Assembly: GCF_900094555.1 (NCBI RefSeq)
Contig: NZ_FMAC01000004.1
Span: 186,001 to 250,000, forward strand
DNA: 64,000 nucleotides
Direction: 5' to 3'
Source: Martinezella hainanensis
Lineage (GTDB): Bacteria > Pseudomonadota > Alphaproteobacteria > Rhizobiales > Rhizobiaceae
Positions 18,088-28,966 of this stretch are shown in pieces. The notes under the pieces are model-generated. The model had not been told where the DNA came from and did not search any database. It was given only the letters and a program-made list of their open reading frames with translations. The number at the start of each line of letters is the position of its first letter. The stretch's first letter is position 1. A program made the translations under genes and the position numbers.

Positions 18088-18930
18088 GGCGACGTTTTGT
18101 TGAGTGGCGGCTTGTACTGCCGCTGATGTGAGGCCGATGCGGCCCATCTCCTGAAATTCGGGACGTTTGCGGCTCTGGTCGATCAAGACTGGCAGCTTGT
18201 TTTTCGCGCAGCTTCCGATCTCGTTTCGCTGGCATAGTTTCGCCGGGCAAAGAAAATTTGTCCGGCCGATGGAATATGCCGTGTGAAAACAGTAAACTTC
18301 ACCCCCAAAACATGAGGAGGTTCACGAAGGCGATTGGCGCAGCCAAGCCTTGGTGATGCGGAGGGATCAAGCGATCTTTTGCGTTGAGCTTTCCGGGATC
18401 GGGAAAGGGGCCGTCTTTTGTGGCAGGCATGGGATTGGGCCAGATCGGTTTTGGCGTGCTGGCTTCGAGCCAGGCCATGCGCTGCCGTGAAAGCGATGCG
18501 CTCCGACAGGAATTTGCGAATCTTTTGAGGGGGTTCAGTTTAAGTTCATCTTCTGCGGGATATTGAGAGGTCAATATGCCGAACCATGCTGAATTTCCGA
18601 AAGCGGATCCATCAGCCGAAGGAGAATGCCTCGTGACCTTGATTGATTGTCGTTGACGTCTGCGGATCGCTGCCGGAACCATTTGGCCGCGTATCCAGTT
18701 TCATGGGCACCCAACCGGGATAATGGCAAAGCGCCACGATCCTTAAGAATGGCCCCGTGAAAATCTTCGCCTCTGTTTGTTTGTTCTAAGCCGTCATTTC
18801 GAATTCACCCCCTTCGCCCGCCGGGAAGCGAAGCAAAAGGGTCCAAATGCGTGAATTCTTGTGTCGGGCAGGGCAAAGACGATAAAGGCGATAATGCCAC
18901 TCACTCTGTTTGGACCCAGAACCCGAATCC
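18088..18930. other. Non-coding region upstream of ndvB with a long imperfect hairpin
   Basis: About 840 bases. A minus-strand open frame at 18299-18682 has no ribosome site and no recognisable protein and was not accepted. Close to ndvB an inverted repeat has GAATTCA (18801-18807) and TGAATTC (18852-18858) as outer arms and CTTCGC (18812-18817)/GCGAAG (18828-18833) inside; it could be a leader structure or operator. No confident promoter was found. ndvB is known to be osmotically controlled, mostly at enzyme level, so a role for this structure is speculative. Confidence 0.4.
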
Positions 18931-21900
18931 ATGACATCTCAAAATCTCTCCACCGTTACGCCGCGCGATTCTGAAGCCAAGCAGATCGATCATAACGATG
19001 CGATCCGCGCCACCTATTTTTCCAATGAGCAGATAAGGGAATGCGGCGCGACCTTCGCCCGCAATGGCGCGAAAACCAAGCTGCCGGGCTTTGCGCCCTT
19101 CGATTTCTTCGCGCGGCACAAGGAAAACGAAAAAGAGATCCTGCGCGTCTATCGCTCGGCCAATGCCGATGTCGACGCTGGTGAATCGATTACGCCGGCG
19201 GCTGAATGGCTGCTCGACAACCACTACATCATCGAAGAAGCCATTCAGGAAGTCCGCCGCGATTTTCCGAAGAAGTTTTACGACCAGCTGCAGACGCTGA
19301 CCATCGACGGCATGGTGATGCCGCGCACTATGGCGCTTGCATGGCTTTACGTCGCCCACACGCATAGCACAGTATCCAATCAGGGCCTGCTGGCGCTCGT
19401 CGAAGGTTTCCAGTCTGTCGAGATGCTGAAGATCGGCGAGCTTTGGGCCGTTCCTTCGCTGGTGCGCTACATCCTCGTCGAAAACCTGCGCCGCATTTCG
19501 ATCCGGGTCGAGCAGAGCCGCATTACCCGCAAGAAGGCCAATACCGCCGTCGACGAGCTGATCCGTCTCAACGACGATGCCAAGGTCGCCGAGTTCCTGA
19601 AGACGCTCGAGCCTTTAACCTCGGATAATACCTTCGCCACACAGTTCCTCTATCGCCTGCGCGACGGCTCACATACGTCGGGTCTCGCCGTCACCTGGCT
19701 TGAGAAGCGGCTTGCCGAGGCCGGCACCGACGCCGAAAGCGTCATGATGGCCGAGCATAATCGCCTGTCGTCGGGCAATGTGACGATGGGCAACATCATC
19801 AAGAGCCTGCGTCTCATCGACGATACCGACTGGTCCGTCTGGGTCGAAGAGGTCAGCGCCGTCGACAAGCTGCTCTGGGACGAGACCGACTACGCCAAGC
19901 TCGATCCGGGCTCGCGCAACAGCTACCGCCGCCGCATCGAAAAGCTCGCCCGCCGTTCCGACAAGACCGAAATGGAGATCGCCCAGGTCGCCATGGCGAT
20001 GACCGAGGCCGCCAAGGCATCGGGCGAAGGGCAGGCGCGCGAGCCGAATATCGGCGATTTCATCATGGGTCAGCAGACCCAGAAGCTGGAAAAGGCAATC
20101 GGCTACCGTGCGCCGATTTCGGTCAGTTTCGTGCGCCAGTGGCGCAAGCTCAACTGGCTGTCGATCGCAGCCCCGGTGCTGTTCCTGACCGTCGTGGCGC
20201 TGGTCGTCGTCGGCTATTTCATGCTGCATGCCGGCATGGGCTGGGCCGAGACCATCCTGCTGCTACTGATGTTCTCGCTGCCGGCGTCGGAAGGCGCCAC
20301 CGGCCTCTTCAATTTCTTCGTCACCATGTATCTGACGCCGGCGCGTCTGGTCGGCTACGAATTCAAGGACGGCATTCCGGAAGAAGCCCGCACGCTGGTC
20401 GTCGTGCCGACGCTGATCGGCAATCGCGACAGCGTCGACGAACTCGTGCGCAATCTTGAAGTCCATTACCTCGCCAATCCGGGCGGCGAGATCTACTACG
20501 CACTGCTCAGCGACTGGCCCGACAGCCAGGAGGAGGAGAGCGAGCGCGATCTGGAAATCCTCGATTATGCCCGTCGCGAAGTGGCCAATCTGGCTGCGCG
20601 CTATGACGAGGATGGCATTCAGCGCTTCTACCTGCTGCATCGCCGCCGTCTCTATAATCCGTCCGAAGGCGCGTGGATGGGCTGGGAGCGCAAGCGCGGC
20701 AAGCTGCATGAGTTGAACATGCTCCTGCGCGGCGACCGCGACACCACCTTCCTGCCCGGCGCCAATATCGTGCCGAAGGACGTGCAGTATGTGATGACGC
20801 TCGATTCCGATACACGCCTGGTGCGCGATACGGTAACGAAGCTCGTCGGCAAGCTGCATCACCCGATCAACCGCCCGGTTTTCGACCCCGAGAGCAAGCG
20901 CGTCGTGCGCGGTTACGGCGTGTTGCAGCCGCGCGTTACCCCGTCGTTGACGACAGGAAAGGATGCGTCGGTGTTCCAGCGCGTCTTCTCGGTCAATCGC
21001 GGCCTCGACCCTTACGTCTTCGCCGTTTCCGACGTCTATCAGGATCTGGTCGAAGAAGGCACGTTTACCGGCAAGGGCCTCTATCATGTGGATGCCTTCG
21101 AGGCGTCGCTGAAGGGCAAGATCGACGAAAACGCCGTTCTCAGCCACGATTTGCTCGAAGGCTCGATGGCGCGCTGCGCTCTCGTCACGGACTGCGAACT
21201 CGTCGAAGACTTCCCGATCCGCTATGAAGTGGAAGTCTCGCGCCAGCATCGCTGGGCGCGCGGCGACTGGCAGCTCCTTCCCTATCTCTTCAATCCGAAG
21301 CGCGGCGTCACCGGCCTCGGCCGCTGGAAGATGATGGACAATCTGCGTCGTTCGCTGACGCCGATCGCCTGGTTCTTCGCCTCAGTGCTCGGCTGGTACT
21401 TCATGGAGCCGCTGGCGGCGCTGATCTGGCAGATCCTTCTGATCTTCTGCCTGTTCGTCGCGCCGACGCTGTCGCTCATCAACGGCATCATTCCGCGCAC
21501 CAGCGATATCGTCGCCCGTGCCCATCTCTACACCGTCTGGTCGGATATCCGCGCCGCCAATGCGCAGGTGGCGCTGCGCATCGTCTTCATTGCCGACGGC
21601 GCCTGCATCATGGCCGACGCCATCGGGCGCTCGCTCTACCGCGCCTTTGTCAGCCGCAAGCTGATGCTGCAATGGCGAACCGCGGCAAGTGCCCAAGCGG
21701 CGGCACAGACGACGATCCTCGGCCACTACCGCGTCATGTGGCATGCGCCCGTGCTGGCGCTGCTGGCTCTGGCTTTTGCGTCGCTCTCCGGCGACAACGC
21801 CTTCTTTGTCGGCATTCCCTTTGCGCTGCTCTGGGTCCTGTCGCCGGCGATCGCCTGGTATGTCAGCCAGTCGGCCGAAACCGAAGACCGGCTCGAAGTG

Positions 21901-24900
21901 CCGGAAAGCGTTTCGTTCGAATTGCGCAAGATCGCGCGGCGCACCTGGCGTTATTTCGAGACCTTCGTCGTCGAACAGCAGAACCATCTGCCGCCCGATA
22001 ACGTGCAGCAGACCCCGAATGCCGTCGTCGCATCGCGGACGTCACCGACCAATATCGGCGTCTACCTGCTGTCCGTCATTTCGGCCCGCCATTTCGGCTG
22101 GACGTCCTTCGAGGAAACCATCGATCGCATGGAAAAGACCATGGCGACCGTGGCAAAGCTCGAAAAGTTCCGTGGGCACCTGTGCAACTGGTATCACACC
22201 GATACGCTGAAGCCGATGGGCGCGCGCTATATCTCGGCTGTTGATAGCGGCAACTTCGCCGGCCACCTGATTGCCGTTTCGTCCGCCTGCCGCATCTGGG
22301 CGGAAGCGCCATCTGCGCATATGCAGGGCAATCTGGACGGTATCGGCGACGTCGCCGGCATTCTCGCCGAAACGCTTGCCGAGCTTCCGGACGACCGCAA
22401 GACGGTGCGGCCGCTGCGCCGCCGCCTGGAAGAGCGCATCGCCGGCTTCCAGAACGCGCTTGCCGCCGTCAAGCGCGAGCATGAGTTCGCCTCGATCCGC
22501 GTCATCAACCTTTCGGTGCTGGCACAGGATATCCAGAAGCTTGCGGCAAACCTCGATCATGAGGTGAAGTCGACGCAGAGCGGCGAAGTGCTCACCTGGT
22601 CGCAGTCGCTGGTTAGGGTTTGCGAAGGCCATATCGCCGACAGCATCTTCGATCTCGCCAACGTGGATTCGCTGCGCCAGCGCCTGGCGAAATTGCGCGA
22701 TCAGATGCGCGAACTCGCCTTCGGCATGGAATATGCCTTCCTCTATCGTCCGGAGCGGCGCCTGCTTTCCATCGGCTTCCGCGTCGAAACCAACGAGCTC
22801 GATGCGGCCTGCTACGACCTTTTGGCCTCCGAAGCCCGCCTCACCAGCCTTTTCGCCATCGCCAAGGGCGATCTGCCGACCGAGCACTGGTATCGCCTCG
22901 GCCGTCAGGTCGTGCCCGTCGGTTCGCGCGGAGCGCTGGTCTCCTGGTCCGGCTCGATGTTCGAATATCTGATGCCGCCGCTCGTCATGCAGGAGCGTCA
23001 GGGCGGTATCCTCAACCAGACGAACAATCTGGTCGTGCAGGAGCAGATGAACTACGCCAAGCGTCTTGGCTCCGACATCCCCTGGGGCATTTCGGAAGCG
23101 GCCTTCAATGCCCGCGACCATTACATGCACTACCAGTACACCAATTTCGGTGTGCCCTCCCTCGGCCTCAAGCGCGGCCTCGGCCAGAACGCCGTCATCG
23201 CGCCTTACGCCTCGATCCTCGCCAGCCAGTATCGCCCGGCCGCGGCGCTGGAAAACCTGCAGAAGCTGCGCAAGGTCGGCGCGCTCGGCATCTACGGCTT
23301 CCACGATGCCGTCGATTTCACGCCGACCCGTGTTCCCGAAGGCAAGAAATGCGCGGTGGTCTACAACTATTATGCGCACCATCACGGCATGTCGATCGCC
23401 GCGATCGCCAACGTCGCCTTCAACGGCCGCCTGCGCGAGCTCTTCCATGCCGATCCGGTGATCGAAGCCGCCGAACTGCTGCTGCAGGAAAAGGCGCCGC
23501 GCGATATTCCGGTCATGGCCGCCAAGCACGAAAGCGACCAGCCGGCCAATATCCAGGAAGACATGCTGCGCCCGGAAATCCGCAAGATCGCCGACCCGGC
23601 GACGCAGGATCGCGAGCTCGCCTTCCTCTCCAACGGCCATTATTCCGTCATGCTGACGGCGACCGGCGCCGGCTACTCGCGCTGGAACGGCCTGACCGTC
23701 TCGCGCTGGCGCGCCGATCCGACGGAAGACCGCTGGGGCACCTTCATCTTCCTGCGCGACACCGCCTCCGGCCAGTGGTGGTCGGCGACGGCCGAGCCGC
23801 GCAGCATCGAAGGAGAAAAGACCAAGGTCTCGTTCAGCGATGAAAAGGCCGAGTACAGCAAGACGGTCGGCGATCTCACCAGCGACGTCGAGTGCATCGT
23901 CGCCACCGAGCACGATGCCGAAGGCCGACGCGTCACGCTGCTCAACATGGGCACGGAAGATCGCTTCATCGAAGTGACCTCCTACCTCGAGCCGGCGATT
24001 GCCAGCGACGACGTCGATTCCGGTCACCCGGTCTTCACGCGCATGTTCGTGCGCACCGAGATCGGCAAGAGCGGCGACGTGATCCGCGCCGAGCGCAACA
24101 AGCGCGACTACAATGAGCCGGACATGTCAGTCGCCCATCTGGTCGTCGACAATGCCGGATCGGAACGTCCGACCGAATTCGAAACCGATCGCCGCAAGTT
24201 CCTCGGCCGCGGCCGCACGCTTGCGGAGGCCGCCGCCTTCGATCCGGGCGCGACGCTCTCCGGCACGGACGGCTTCACCATGGACGCCTGCCTGTCGCTG
24301 CGTCGCGTCGTTCGCGTGCCAGCCGGCAAGAAGGTCAGCATCATCTTCTGGACCATCGCCGCGCCGAACCGGGAAGAGGTCGACAAGGCTGTCGAGCGTT
24401 ACCGCAATCCCGACACCTTCGGCATCGAACTCACGCAGGCCTGGACCCGTACGCAGATGCAGATGCGCCATGTCGGCGTCACCTCGCAGCAGGCGGCCGC
24501 CTTCCAGAAGCTCGCACGCTATCTCGTCTATCCGGATATGCACCTGCGCGCCGATGGCGCCACCGTGCAGGCCGGTCTGCATTCGCAGTCGGCTCTCTGG
24601 CCGGTGACGATCTCGGGCGATTTCCCGATCTTCACGCTGCGCATCAATGACGATGTCGATCTCGAAATCGCCAGGGAAGCGCTGATGGCGGCGGAATATC
24701 TGCGCTCGCGCGGCATCAACGCCGATCTCGTCATCGTCAACGAGCGCGCCGTCGACCATGCGCAGGACATGCAGCGCGAACTGGACAAGTTCGTCGAGCA
24801 CGTTCGCCACAATCAGGGCGATGGCCTGAGGCCGAACATCTTCTCCGTTCGCAAGGACCTGATCGAGAACGAGACCTATCAGGAGATTCTTGCCGCATCG

Positions 24901-27441
24901 CGGGTGATCTTCCATGCCCGCAACGGCAAGCTCGTCGATCAGATCGCGCGTGCGGCGACGCTTTTTGCCTCGGCACAGTCCGACGAGCCAGCGTCGGCCA
25001 ATCGTCTCACCGTGCCTGCCGCGCTGCAGGAAACGGTCTTTGCGGCCGAGCCTCTCGAGGCGCAGGACGATCTCGATTTCTGGAACGGTTACGGCGGCTT
25101 CTCCAAGGACGGGCGCGAATATGTCGTGCGTCTGCCGGGTGGCCAGTCGACGCCGCATCCGTGGGTCAACGTCATCTCGAACGAGCGCTTCGGCTTCCAT
25201 GTTCCTGCCGAAGGCGGCGGTTTCACCTGGAGCCACAATTCGCGCGACTACCAGCTGACACCCTGGACCAACGACATGGTCATCAACCGTCCGGGCGAGG
25301 CGCTTTATGTCGCCGATCTCGACAGCAACAAGGTCATGACGCCCTATGCCGGCCTGTCGCGCAATGCGAAGGTCCGTTTCGAGGCGCGTCATGGTCTTGG
25401 CTATTCCGTCTTCTCGAGCGAAGAGGATGGCGTCGCGCTGGAGCTGACGCAGACCGTCGATCGCGAGCGTCCGGTCAAGCTCTTCCGTCTGCGGCTCAGC
25501 AATAACGGTGCTGATAGCAAGCGCTTGCGCGTCTATAATTATGCCGAGTGGGTGCTCGGCATCAATCAGAACAAGACCAGGCCCTTCATCCTGTCGACGC
25601 TGGATGAGGAAACGGGCGCTCTGTTTGCCAACAACCCCTACAGCATCGATTACTTCAAGCGGACCGCCTTCATGGCGGCGAGCGAGACGCATTCGAGCTT
25701 CTCGGCAAGCCGCCGCGAGTTCATTGGCCGCCATGGCACGATCCAGATGCCGGAAGCCGTGGTGACGGGTGCAGCACTCTCCAACTCGGCCGATCTCGAT
25801 GGCGACCCCTGCGGTGCTCTGGCCTTCGACGTGGCGATTGCCGCCGGCGAGCAAAAGGAAATCTGCTTCTATATGGGCGATACGGCGACCGTCGAGGAAG
25901 CCCGGGCGCTCGTTTCGGAAATCCGCAAGGCCGATTTCGAGGCCGTACTTTCGGCAGGCCGCGAGTTCTGGAACGGCTTCACCGGTCATGTGAAGATCTC
26001 GACGCCGGACAAGGCGATGAACAACATGATCAACGCCTGGCTGCCTTATCAGAGCCTTGGCTGCCGCATCATGTCGCGTACCGCCTTCTACCAGTCGTCG
26101 GGTGCCTTCGGCTTCCGCGATCAGCTGCAGGATACGCTGGCATTCCTGGTGCATAAGCCGGAGCTTGCCCGCAACCAGATCCTCAATGCGGCCCAGCGTC
26201 AGTTCCGCGAGGGCGACGTGCAGCATTGGTGGCTGCCGGGCAGCGGCGCCGGCGTGCGCACGCATATCTCCGACGACGTCGTCTGGCTCGCCTATGCCAT
26301 CGACCAGTACTGCACGGTGACGGGCGACAAGTCGCTTCTCGACGAGGAGCTCGCCTTCGTCGAGGGGGCGGCGCTGATGCCGGGAACGCATGACGTGTTC
26401 TACCAGCCGAAGGTGTCGGAGGACAAAGTCAGCGTCTACGAACATGCGGCCTTGGCCCTTGATCTTGCGATCAAGCGCAAGGGCGGCAACGGCCTGCCGC
26501 TGATCCTCGGCGGCGACTGGAACGACGGCATGAACCGCGTCGGCATCCAGGGTCGCGGCGAAAGCGTCTGGCTCGGCTGGTTCCTGGCCGGCATGCTTAC
26601 CGCCTTCCTGCCCTATGCCGAAGCACGCGGCGACAAGGAGCGCGTCAAGCGCTGGTCGGATCATCTGCCGGAACTGCGCAAGGCGCTGGAATCGGCTGGC
26701 TGGGATGGCGGTCACTATCGCCGCGGCTATTTCGATGATGGCAGCCCGCTCGGCTCTGCCGAGAATTTCGAATGCCAGATCGATTCGATCGCGCAGTCGT
26801 GGAACATTCTCTCCGGCGAGGGTGACAGGGCACGCGGCGAGAAGGCGATGAACGCTGTGCTCGACAAGCTGGTGGATGACGAAAACCGCATCATCCGGCT
26901 GTTCACGCCGCCCTTTGCCAAGTCGGCCCGCGATCCGGGCTACATCAAGTCCTATCCGCCGGGCGTGCGCGAAAATGGCGGCCAGTATACCCATGCGGCC
27001 ACCTGGGTGGTCATGGCGCTGGCGGAGATGAATCGCGGCGACGATGCCTGGCATTGCTTTGACATGCTGAACCCGATCAACCATGCACGCGATCGTGATC
27101 AGGCCGATACCTATCGTGTAGAGCCCTATGTGGTCGCTGCTGATATCTACGGCGAAGGACAATTGACGGGCCGTGGCGGCTGGACCTGGTACACGGGATC
27201 CGCCGGCTGGCTGTATCGCGTCGCTGTCGAAGGCATTCTCGGTATCCGCGTGAAAAACGGACGGCTTTTCGTCAAGCCGGCCTTGCCTTCGAACTGGGAC
27301 GGCTTTGCGGCGGATATCGAACTGCCGAGCGGAAATTACCGTATTTCCGTCTCAAAAGCGCCCGATGCAGCGACATACTCGGTCACCATCAATGACAGGG
27401 CGGTCGCCCATCCCGAAGAGGGCTATCCGGTCGGACAGTAG
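18931..27441 (+). CDS. ndvB: Cyclic beta-1,2-glucan synthase
   Basis: About 2836 residues, matching NdvB/ChvB/Cgs. Order: cytosolic N-terminal part, membrane segments around residues 410-460, then a GT84 glycosyltransferase domain (PTLIGNRDSVDELV, DxD-like TLDSDTRLVRD near residue 620, QHRWARGDWQLLP near 770), further membrane segments around 810-850 and 935-975, a central region, and a C-terminal GH94-like part with GGDWNDGMNRVG near residue 2527. The protein primes itself, elongates with UDP-glucose, controls length by phosphorolysis and cyclises the glucan at the inner membrane. Product serves hypo-osmotic adaptation and nodule or plant infection. Start is uncertain: ATG 18931 (MTSQNLSTVTPRD) lacks a clear ribosome site, and an in-frame TTG lies at 18910. 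Long minus-strand frames inside it are shadows. Confidence 0.95.
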   Translation: MTSQNLSTVTPRDSEAKQIDHNDAIRATYFSNEQIRECGATFARNGAKTKLPGFAPFDFFARHKENEKEILRVYRSANADVDAGESITPAAEWLLDNHYIIEEAIQEVRRDFPKKFYDQLQTLTIDGMVMPRTMALAWLYVAHTHSTVSNQGLLALVEGFQSVEMLKIGELWAVPSLVRYILVENLRRISIRVEQSRITRKKANTAVDELIRLNDDAKVAEFLKTLEPLTSDNTFATQFLYRLRDGSHTSGLAVTWLEKRLAEAGTDAESVMMAEHNRLSSGNVTMGNIIKSLRLIDDTDWSVWVEEVSAVDKLLWDETDYAKLDPGSRNSYRRRIEKLARRSDKTEMEIAQVAMAMTEAAKASGEGQAREPNIGDFIMGQQTQKLEKAIGYRAPISVSFVRQWRKLNWLSIAAPVLFLTVVALVVVGYFMLHAGMGWAETILLLLMFSLPASEGATGLFNFFVTMYLTPARLVGYEFKDGIPEEARTLVVVPTLIGNRDSVDELVRNLEVHYLANPGGEIYYALLSDWPDSQEEESERDLEILDYARREVANLAARYDEDGIQRFYLLHRRRLYNPSEGAWMGWERKRGKLHELNMLLRGDRDTTFLPGANIVPKDVQYVMTLDSDTRLVRDTVTKLVGKLHHPINRPVFDPESKRVVRGYGVLQPRVTPSLTTGKDASVFQRVFSVNRGLDPYVFAVSDVYQDLVEEGTFTGKGLYHVDAFEASLKGKIDENAVLSHDLLEGSMARCALVTDCELVEDFPIRYEVEVSRQHRWARGDWQLLPYLFNPKRGVTGLGRWKMMDNLRRSLTPIAWFFASVLGWYFMEPLAALIWQILLIFCLFVAPTLSLINGIIPRTSDIVARAHLYTVWSDIRAANAQVALRIVFIADGACIMADAIGRSLYRAFVSRKLMLQWRTAASAQAAAQTTILGHYRVMWHAPVLALLALAFASLSGDNAFFVGIPFALLWVLSPAIAWYVSQSAETEDRLEVPESVSFELRKIARRTWRYFETFVVEQQNHLPPDNVQQTPNAVVASRTSPTNIGVYLLSVISARHFGWTSFEETIDRMEKTMATVAKLEKFRGHLCNWYHTDTLKPMGARYISAVDSGNFAGHLIAVSSACRIWAEAPSAHMQGNLDGIGDVAGILAETLAELPDDRKTVRPLRRRLEERIAGFQNALAAVKREHEFASIRVINLSVLAQDIQKLAANLDHEVKSTQSGEVLTWSQSLVRVCEGHIADSIFDLANVDSLRQRLAKLRDQMRELAFGMEYAFLYRPERRLLSIGFRVETNELDAACYDLLASEARLTSLFAIAKGDLPTEHWYRLGRQVVPVGSRGALVSWSGSMFEYLMPPLVMQERQGGILNQTNNLVVQEQMNYAKRLGSDIPWGISEAAFNARDHYMHYQYTNFGVPSLGLKRGLGQNAVIAPYASILASQYRPAAALENLQKLRKVGALGIYGFHDAVDFTPTRVPEGKKCAVVYNYYAHHHGMSIAAIANVAFNGRLRELFHADPVIEAAELLLQEKAPRDIPVMAAKHESDQPANIQEDMLRPEIRKIADPATQDRELAFLSNGHYSVMLTATGAGYSRWNGLTVSRWRADPTEDRWGTFIFLRDTASGQWWSATAEPRSIEGEKTKVSFSDEKAEYSKTVGDLTSDVECIVATEHDAEGRRVTLLNMGTEDRFIEVTSYLEPAIASDDVDSGHPVFTRMFVRTEIGKSGDVIRAERNKRDYNEPDMSVAHLVVDNAGSERPTEFETDRRKFLGRGRTLAEAAAFDPGATLSGTDGFTMDACLSLRRVVRVPAGKKVSIIFWTIAAPNREEVDKAVERYRNPDTFGIELTQAWTRTQMQMRHVGVTSQQAAAFQKLARYLVYPDMHLRADGATVQAGLHSQSALWPVTISGDFPIFTLRINDDVDLEIAREALMAAEYLRSRGINADLVIVNERAVDHAQDMQRELDKFVEHVRHNQGDGLRPNIFSVRKDLIENETYQEILAASRVIFHARNGKLVDQIARAATLFASAQSDEPASANRLTVPAALQETVFAAEPLEAQDDLDFWNGYGGFSKDGREYVVRLPGGQSTPHPWVNVISNERFGFHVPAEGGGFTWSHNSRDYQLTPWTNDMVINRPGEALYVADLDSNKVMTPYAGLSRNAKVRFEARHGLGYSVFSSEEDGVALELTQTVDRERPVKLFRLRLSNNGADSKRLRVYNYAEWVLGINQNKTRPFILSTLDEETGALFANNPYSIDYFKRTAFMAASETHSSFSASRREFIGRHGTIQMPEAVVTGAALSNSADLDGDPCGALAFDVAIAAGEQKEICFYMGDTATVEEARALVSEIRKADFEAVLSAGREFWNGFTGHVKISTPDKAMNNMINAWLPYQSLGCRIMSRTAFYQSSGAFGFRDQLQDTLAFLVHKPELARNQILNAAQRQFREGDVQHWWLPGSGAGVRTHISDDVVWLAYAIDQYCTVTGDKSLLDEELAFVEGAALMPGTHDVFYQPKVSEDKVSVYEHAALALDLAIKRKGGNGLPLILGGDWNDGMNRVGIQGRGESVWLGWFLAGMLTAFLPYAEARGDKERVKRWSDHLPELRKALESAGWDGGHYRRGYFDDGSPLGSAENFECQIDSIAQSWNILSGEGDRARGEKAMNAVLDKLVDDENRIIRLFTPPFAKSARDPGYIKSYPPGVRENGGQYTHAATWVVMALAEMNRGDDAWHCFDMLNPINHARDRDQADTYRVEPYVVAADIYGEGQLTGRGGWTWYTGSAGWLYRVAVEGILGIRVKNGRLFVKPALPSNWDGFAADIELPSGNYRISVSKAPDAATYSVTINDRAVAHPEEGYPVGQ

Positions 27442-27467
27442 CGTTTCTGCACTGTTTCGCTTCGACG

Positions 27468-27501
27468 ATCGGGGCCAAAGGGGGAACTCTTTGGCCCCGA
27501 T
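27468..27501 (+). terminator. Hairpin between ndvB and opgC
   Basis: ATCGGGGCCAAAG pairs perfectly over 13 bases with CTTTGGCCCCGAT around GGGGAACT. Only a poor T-tract follows (TGCATTTG). It may partly terminate ndvB transcription, leaving opgC at a lower level, or stabilise the ndvB message. Confidence 0.55.
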
Positions 27502-27531
27502 TGCATTTGATTGTCGGAACAGGAGAGTTTT

Positions 27532-28746
27532 ATGAATTCGAGGGCGAACATGAGCCCGGAGCCGGCACAACGCGTGAGTTTGCCGAAGCCGGTCTCCCAG
27601 AGGGATACCCGACTGGATGTTCTCAGAGCCTTGGCTCTGATCATGATCTTTATCAACCATGTGCCGGGGCAGATTTTCGAGGACTTGACCTCGAAGAATT
27701 TCGGATTTTCCGACGGCGCCGAGGCTTTCGTGCTGATTTCCGGCATTTCCGTCGGCCTTGCTTACGGAACGAAATTTCTTCCAGGCAATCGGCTGAAGAT
27801 GGCATGGAAGGCGGTCAGACGCGCCTTCACGCTTTATACCGCGCATATGATCACGACTTTCGTGACGTTGGTGCTCTTCATTTCCGGCGCGTGGATTTTC
27901 CACCAGAAGGGCCTGCTCTGCGAGGTGAATATCCTTGCCCTGCTGATGGACCCGGCGCGCGGCATACCCGCGCTGCTGACGCTCGGGCACCAGATCGGCT
28001 ATAACAACATTCTGCCCATGTACGGCGCTCTGTTCCTGATGCTGCCGCTGATCATGCTGCTCGAGGCAAGGAATCCCCTGCTTCTGCTCGCAATTTCCAT
28101 CGGTGTCTGGCTGGTGTCCGGCATCTATTACATCGCGCCGCATACGACGCTGCTTGACGGCTTCTGGTTCCTCAATCCGCTGTCCTGGCAGCTGCTGTTC
28201 GTCATCGGCTTCGTCGCCAGCATGCATGTCAAGCGCGGCGGGCAGATTCCTGCCCATCCGGTTTTGATCGCGCTGGCCTTCGCCTATGTGCTCCTGTCCT
28301 TCATCTGGGTGACCGACAAGCTCTGGATCCTTGGCGACTATCTTGCCACGCTTGGCCTGCCGACCGTCGTTACCGGCTTCGACAAGACCTTCCTGTCGCT
28401 GCCGCGGCTGCTGCATGTCTTGGCGCTCGCCTATCTGATCGTCAGCATCCCGTCCATTTCCGCGCTGCTGCGCCGTTCGGCAAGCCACCCGCTGACGATC
28501 CTCGGGCGGCATTCGCTGAACATCTTCGTTGCGGGAACGATCCTCGCGATGGCCGGCCAGGTTCTGCTCTATATAACCAACAAGAGCCCCGTCGTCGGCG
28601 CAATCTATGTCGTCGTCGGCATCGCCGCGCAATTCCTTTATGCCTATCACCTTGAGCACAAGCGGCTTGAGCTTGCCGGCCAGCGTGTGGCGAAGGCGCC
28701 TGCGGCGCGGATCGCAATGCCCGCTCATTTCGGAAAGCGTCATTGA
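27532..28746 (+). CDS. opgC: OpgC-family membrane acyltransferase, probable glucan succinyltransferase
   Basis: 404 residues from the ATG at 27532, four bases after AGGAGAG. Starts with a polar tail, then RDTRLDVLRALALIMIFINHV, a signature of OpgC_C proteins, the segment DGAEAFVLISGISVGLAYG, and about ten membrane helices. OpgC of Escherichia coli and Rhodobacter succinylates periplasmic glucans. The position directly behind ndvB and facing ndvA suggests it decorates cyclic beta-1,2-glucan with succinyl groups; rhizobia are also known to use unrelated modification enzymes (Cgm/CgmB), so function is an inference. Confidence 0.82.
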   Translation: MNSRANMSPEPAQRVSLPKPVSQRDTRLDVLRALALIMIFINHVPGQIFEDLTSKNFGFSDGAEAFVLISGISVGLAYGTKFLPGNRLKMAWKAVRRAFTLYTAHMITTFVTLVLFISGAWIFHQKGLLCEVNILALLMDPARGIPALLTLGHQIGYNNILPMYGALFLMLPLIMLLEARNPLLLLAISIGVWLVSGIYYIAPHTTLLDGFWFLNPLSWQLLFVIGFVASMHVKRGGQIPAHPVLIALAFAYVLLSFIWVTDKLWILGDYLATLGLPTVVTGFDKTFLSLPRLLHVLALAYLIVSIPSISALLRRSASHPLTILGRHSLNIFVAGTILAMAGQVLLYITNKSPVVGAIYVVVGIAAQFLYAYHLEHKRLELAGQRVAKAPAARIAMPAHFGKRH

Positions 28747-28966
28747 AGGCTTCCAGGCTTCTGCCGTGCCGCGTGCCCGCACGCGGTTCGGTCCATCGAT
28801 CTTACCGCCGTTGCCGAGGTTGCGGCGACCAGGCTTACGGGATCGGCTCTGGCAAATGAGCGGCATGTTCAGCTTCGAGTGCAAGTTCTGATCCGATGCT
28901 AGTCGGGTGCCGACCCTAACTCCAGTCGGCATTCGCCCGTATTGACCTCCGATCAGAAAACGGAAA

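Noticed and set aside
18299..18682. Minus-strand open frame of 127 codons upstream of ndvB
   Set aside because: No ribosome site, no recognisable domain, ordinary non-coding composition. The C-terminal half looks slightly protein-like, so a decayed gene cannot be excluded.
24127..27162. Minus-strand open frame of 1011 codons inside ndvB, and another at 22042-24027
   Set aside because: Both are shadows of the well-supported ndvB frame; high-GC third positions keep the opposite strand free of stops. Arg/His/Asp-rich and without motifs.
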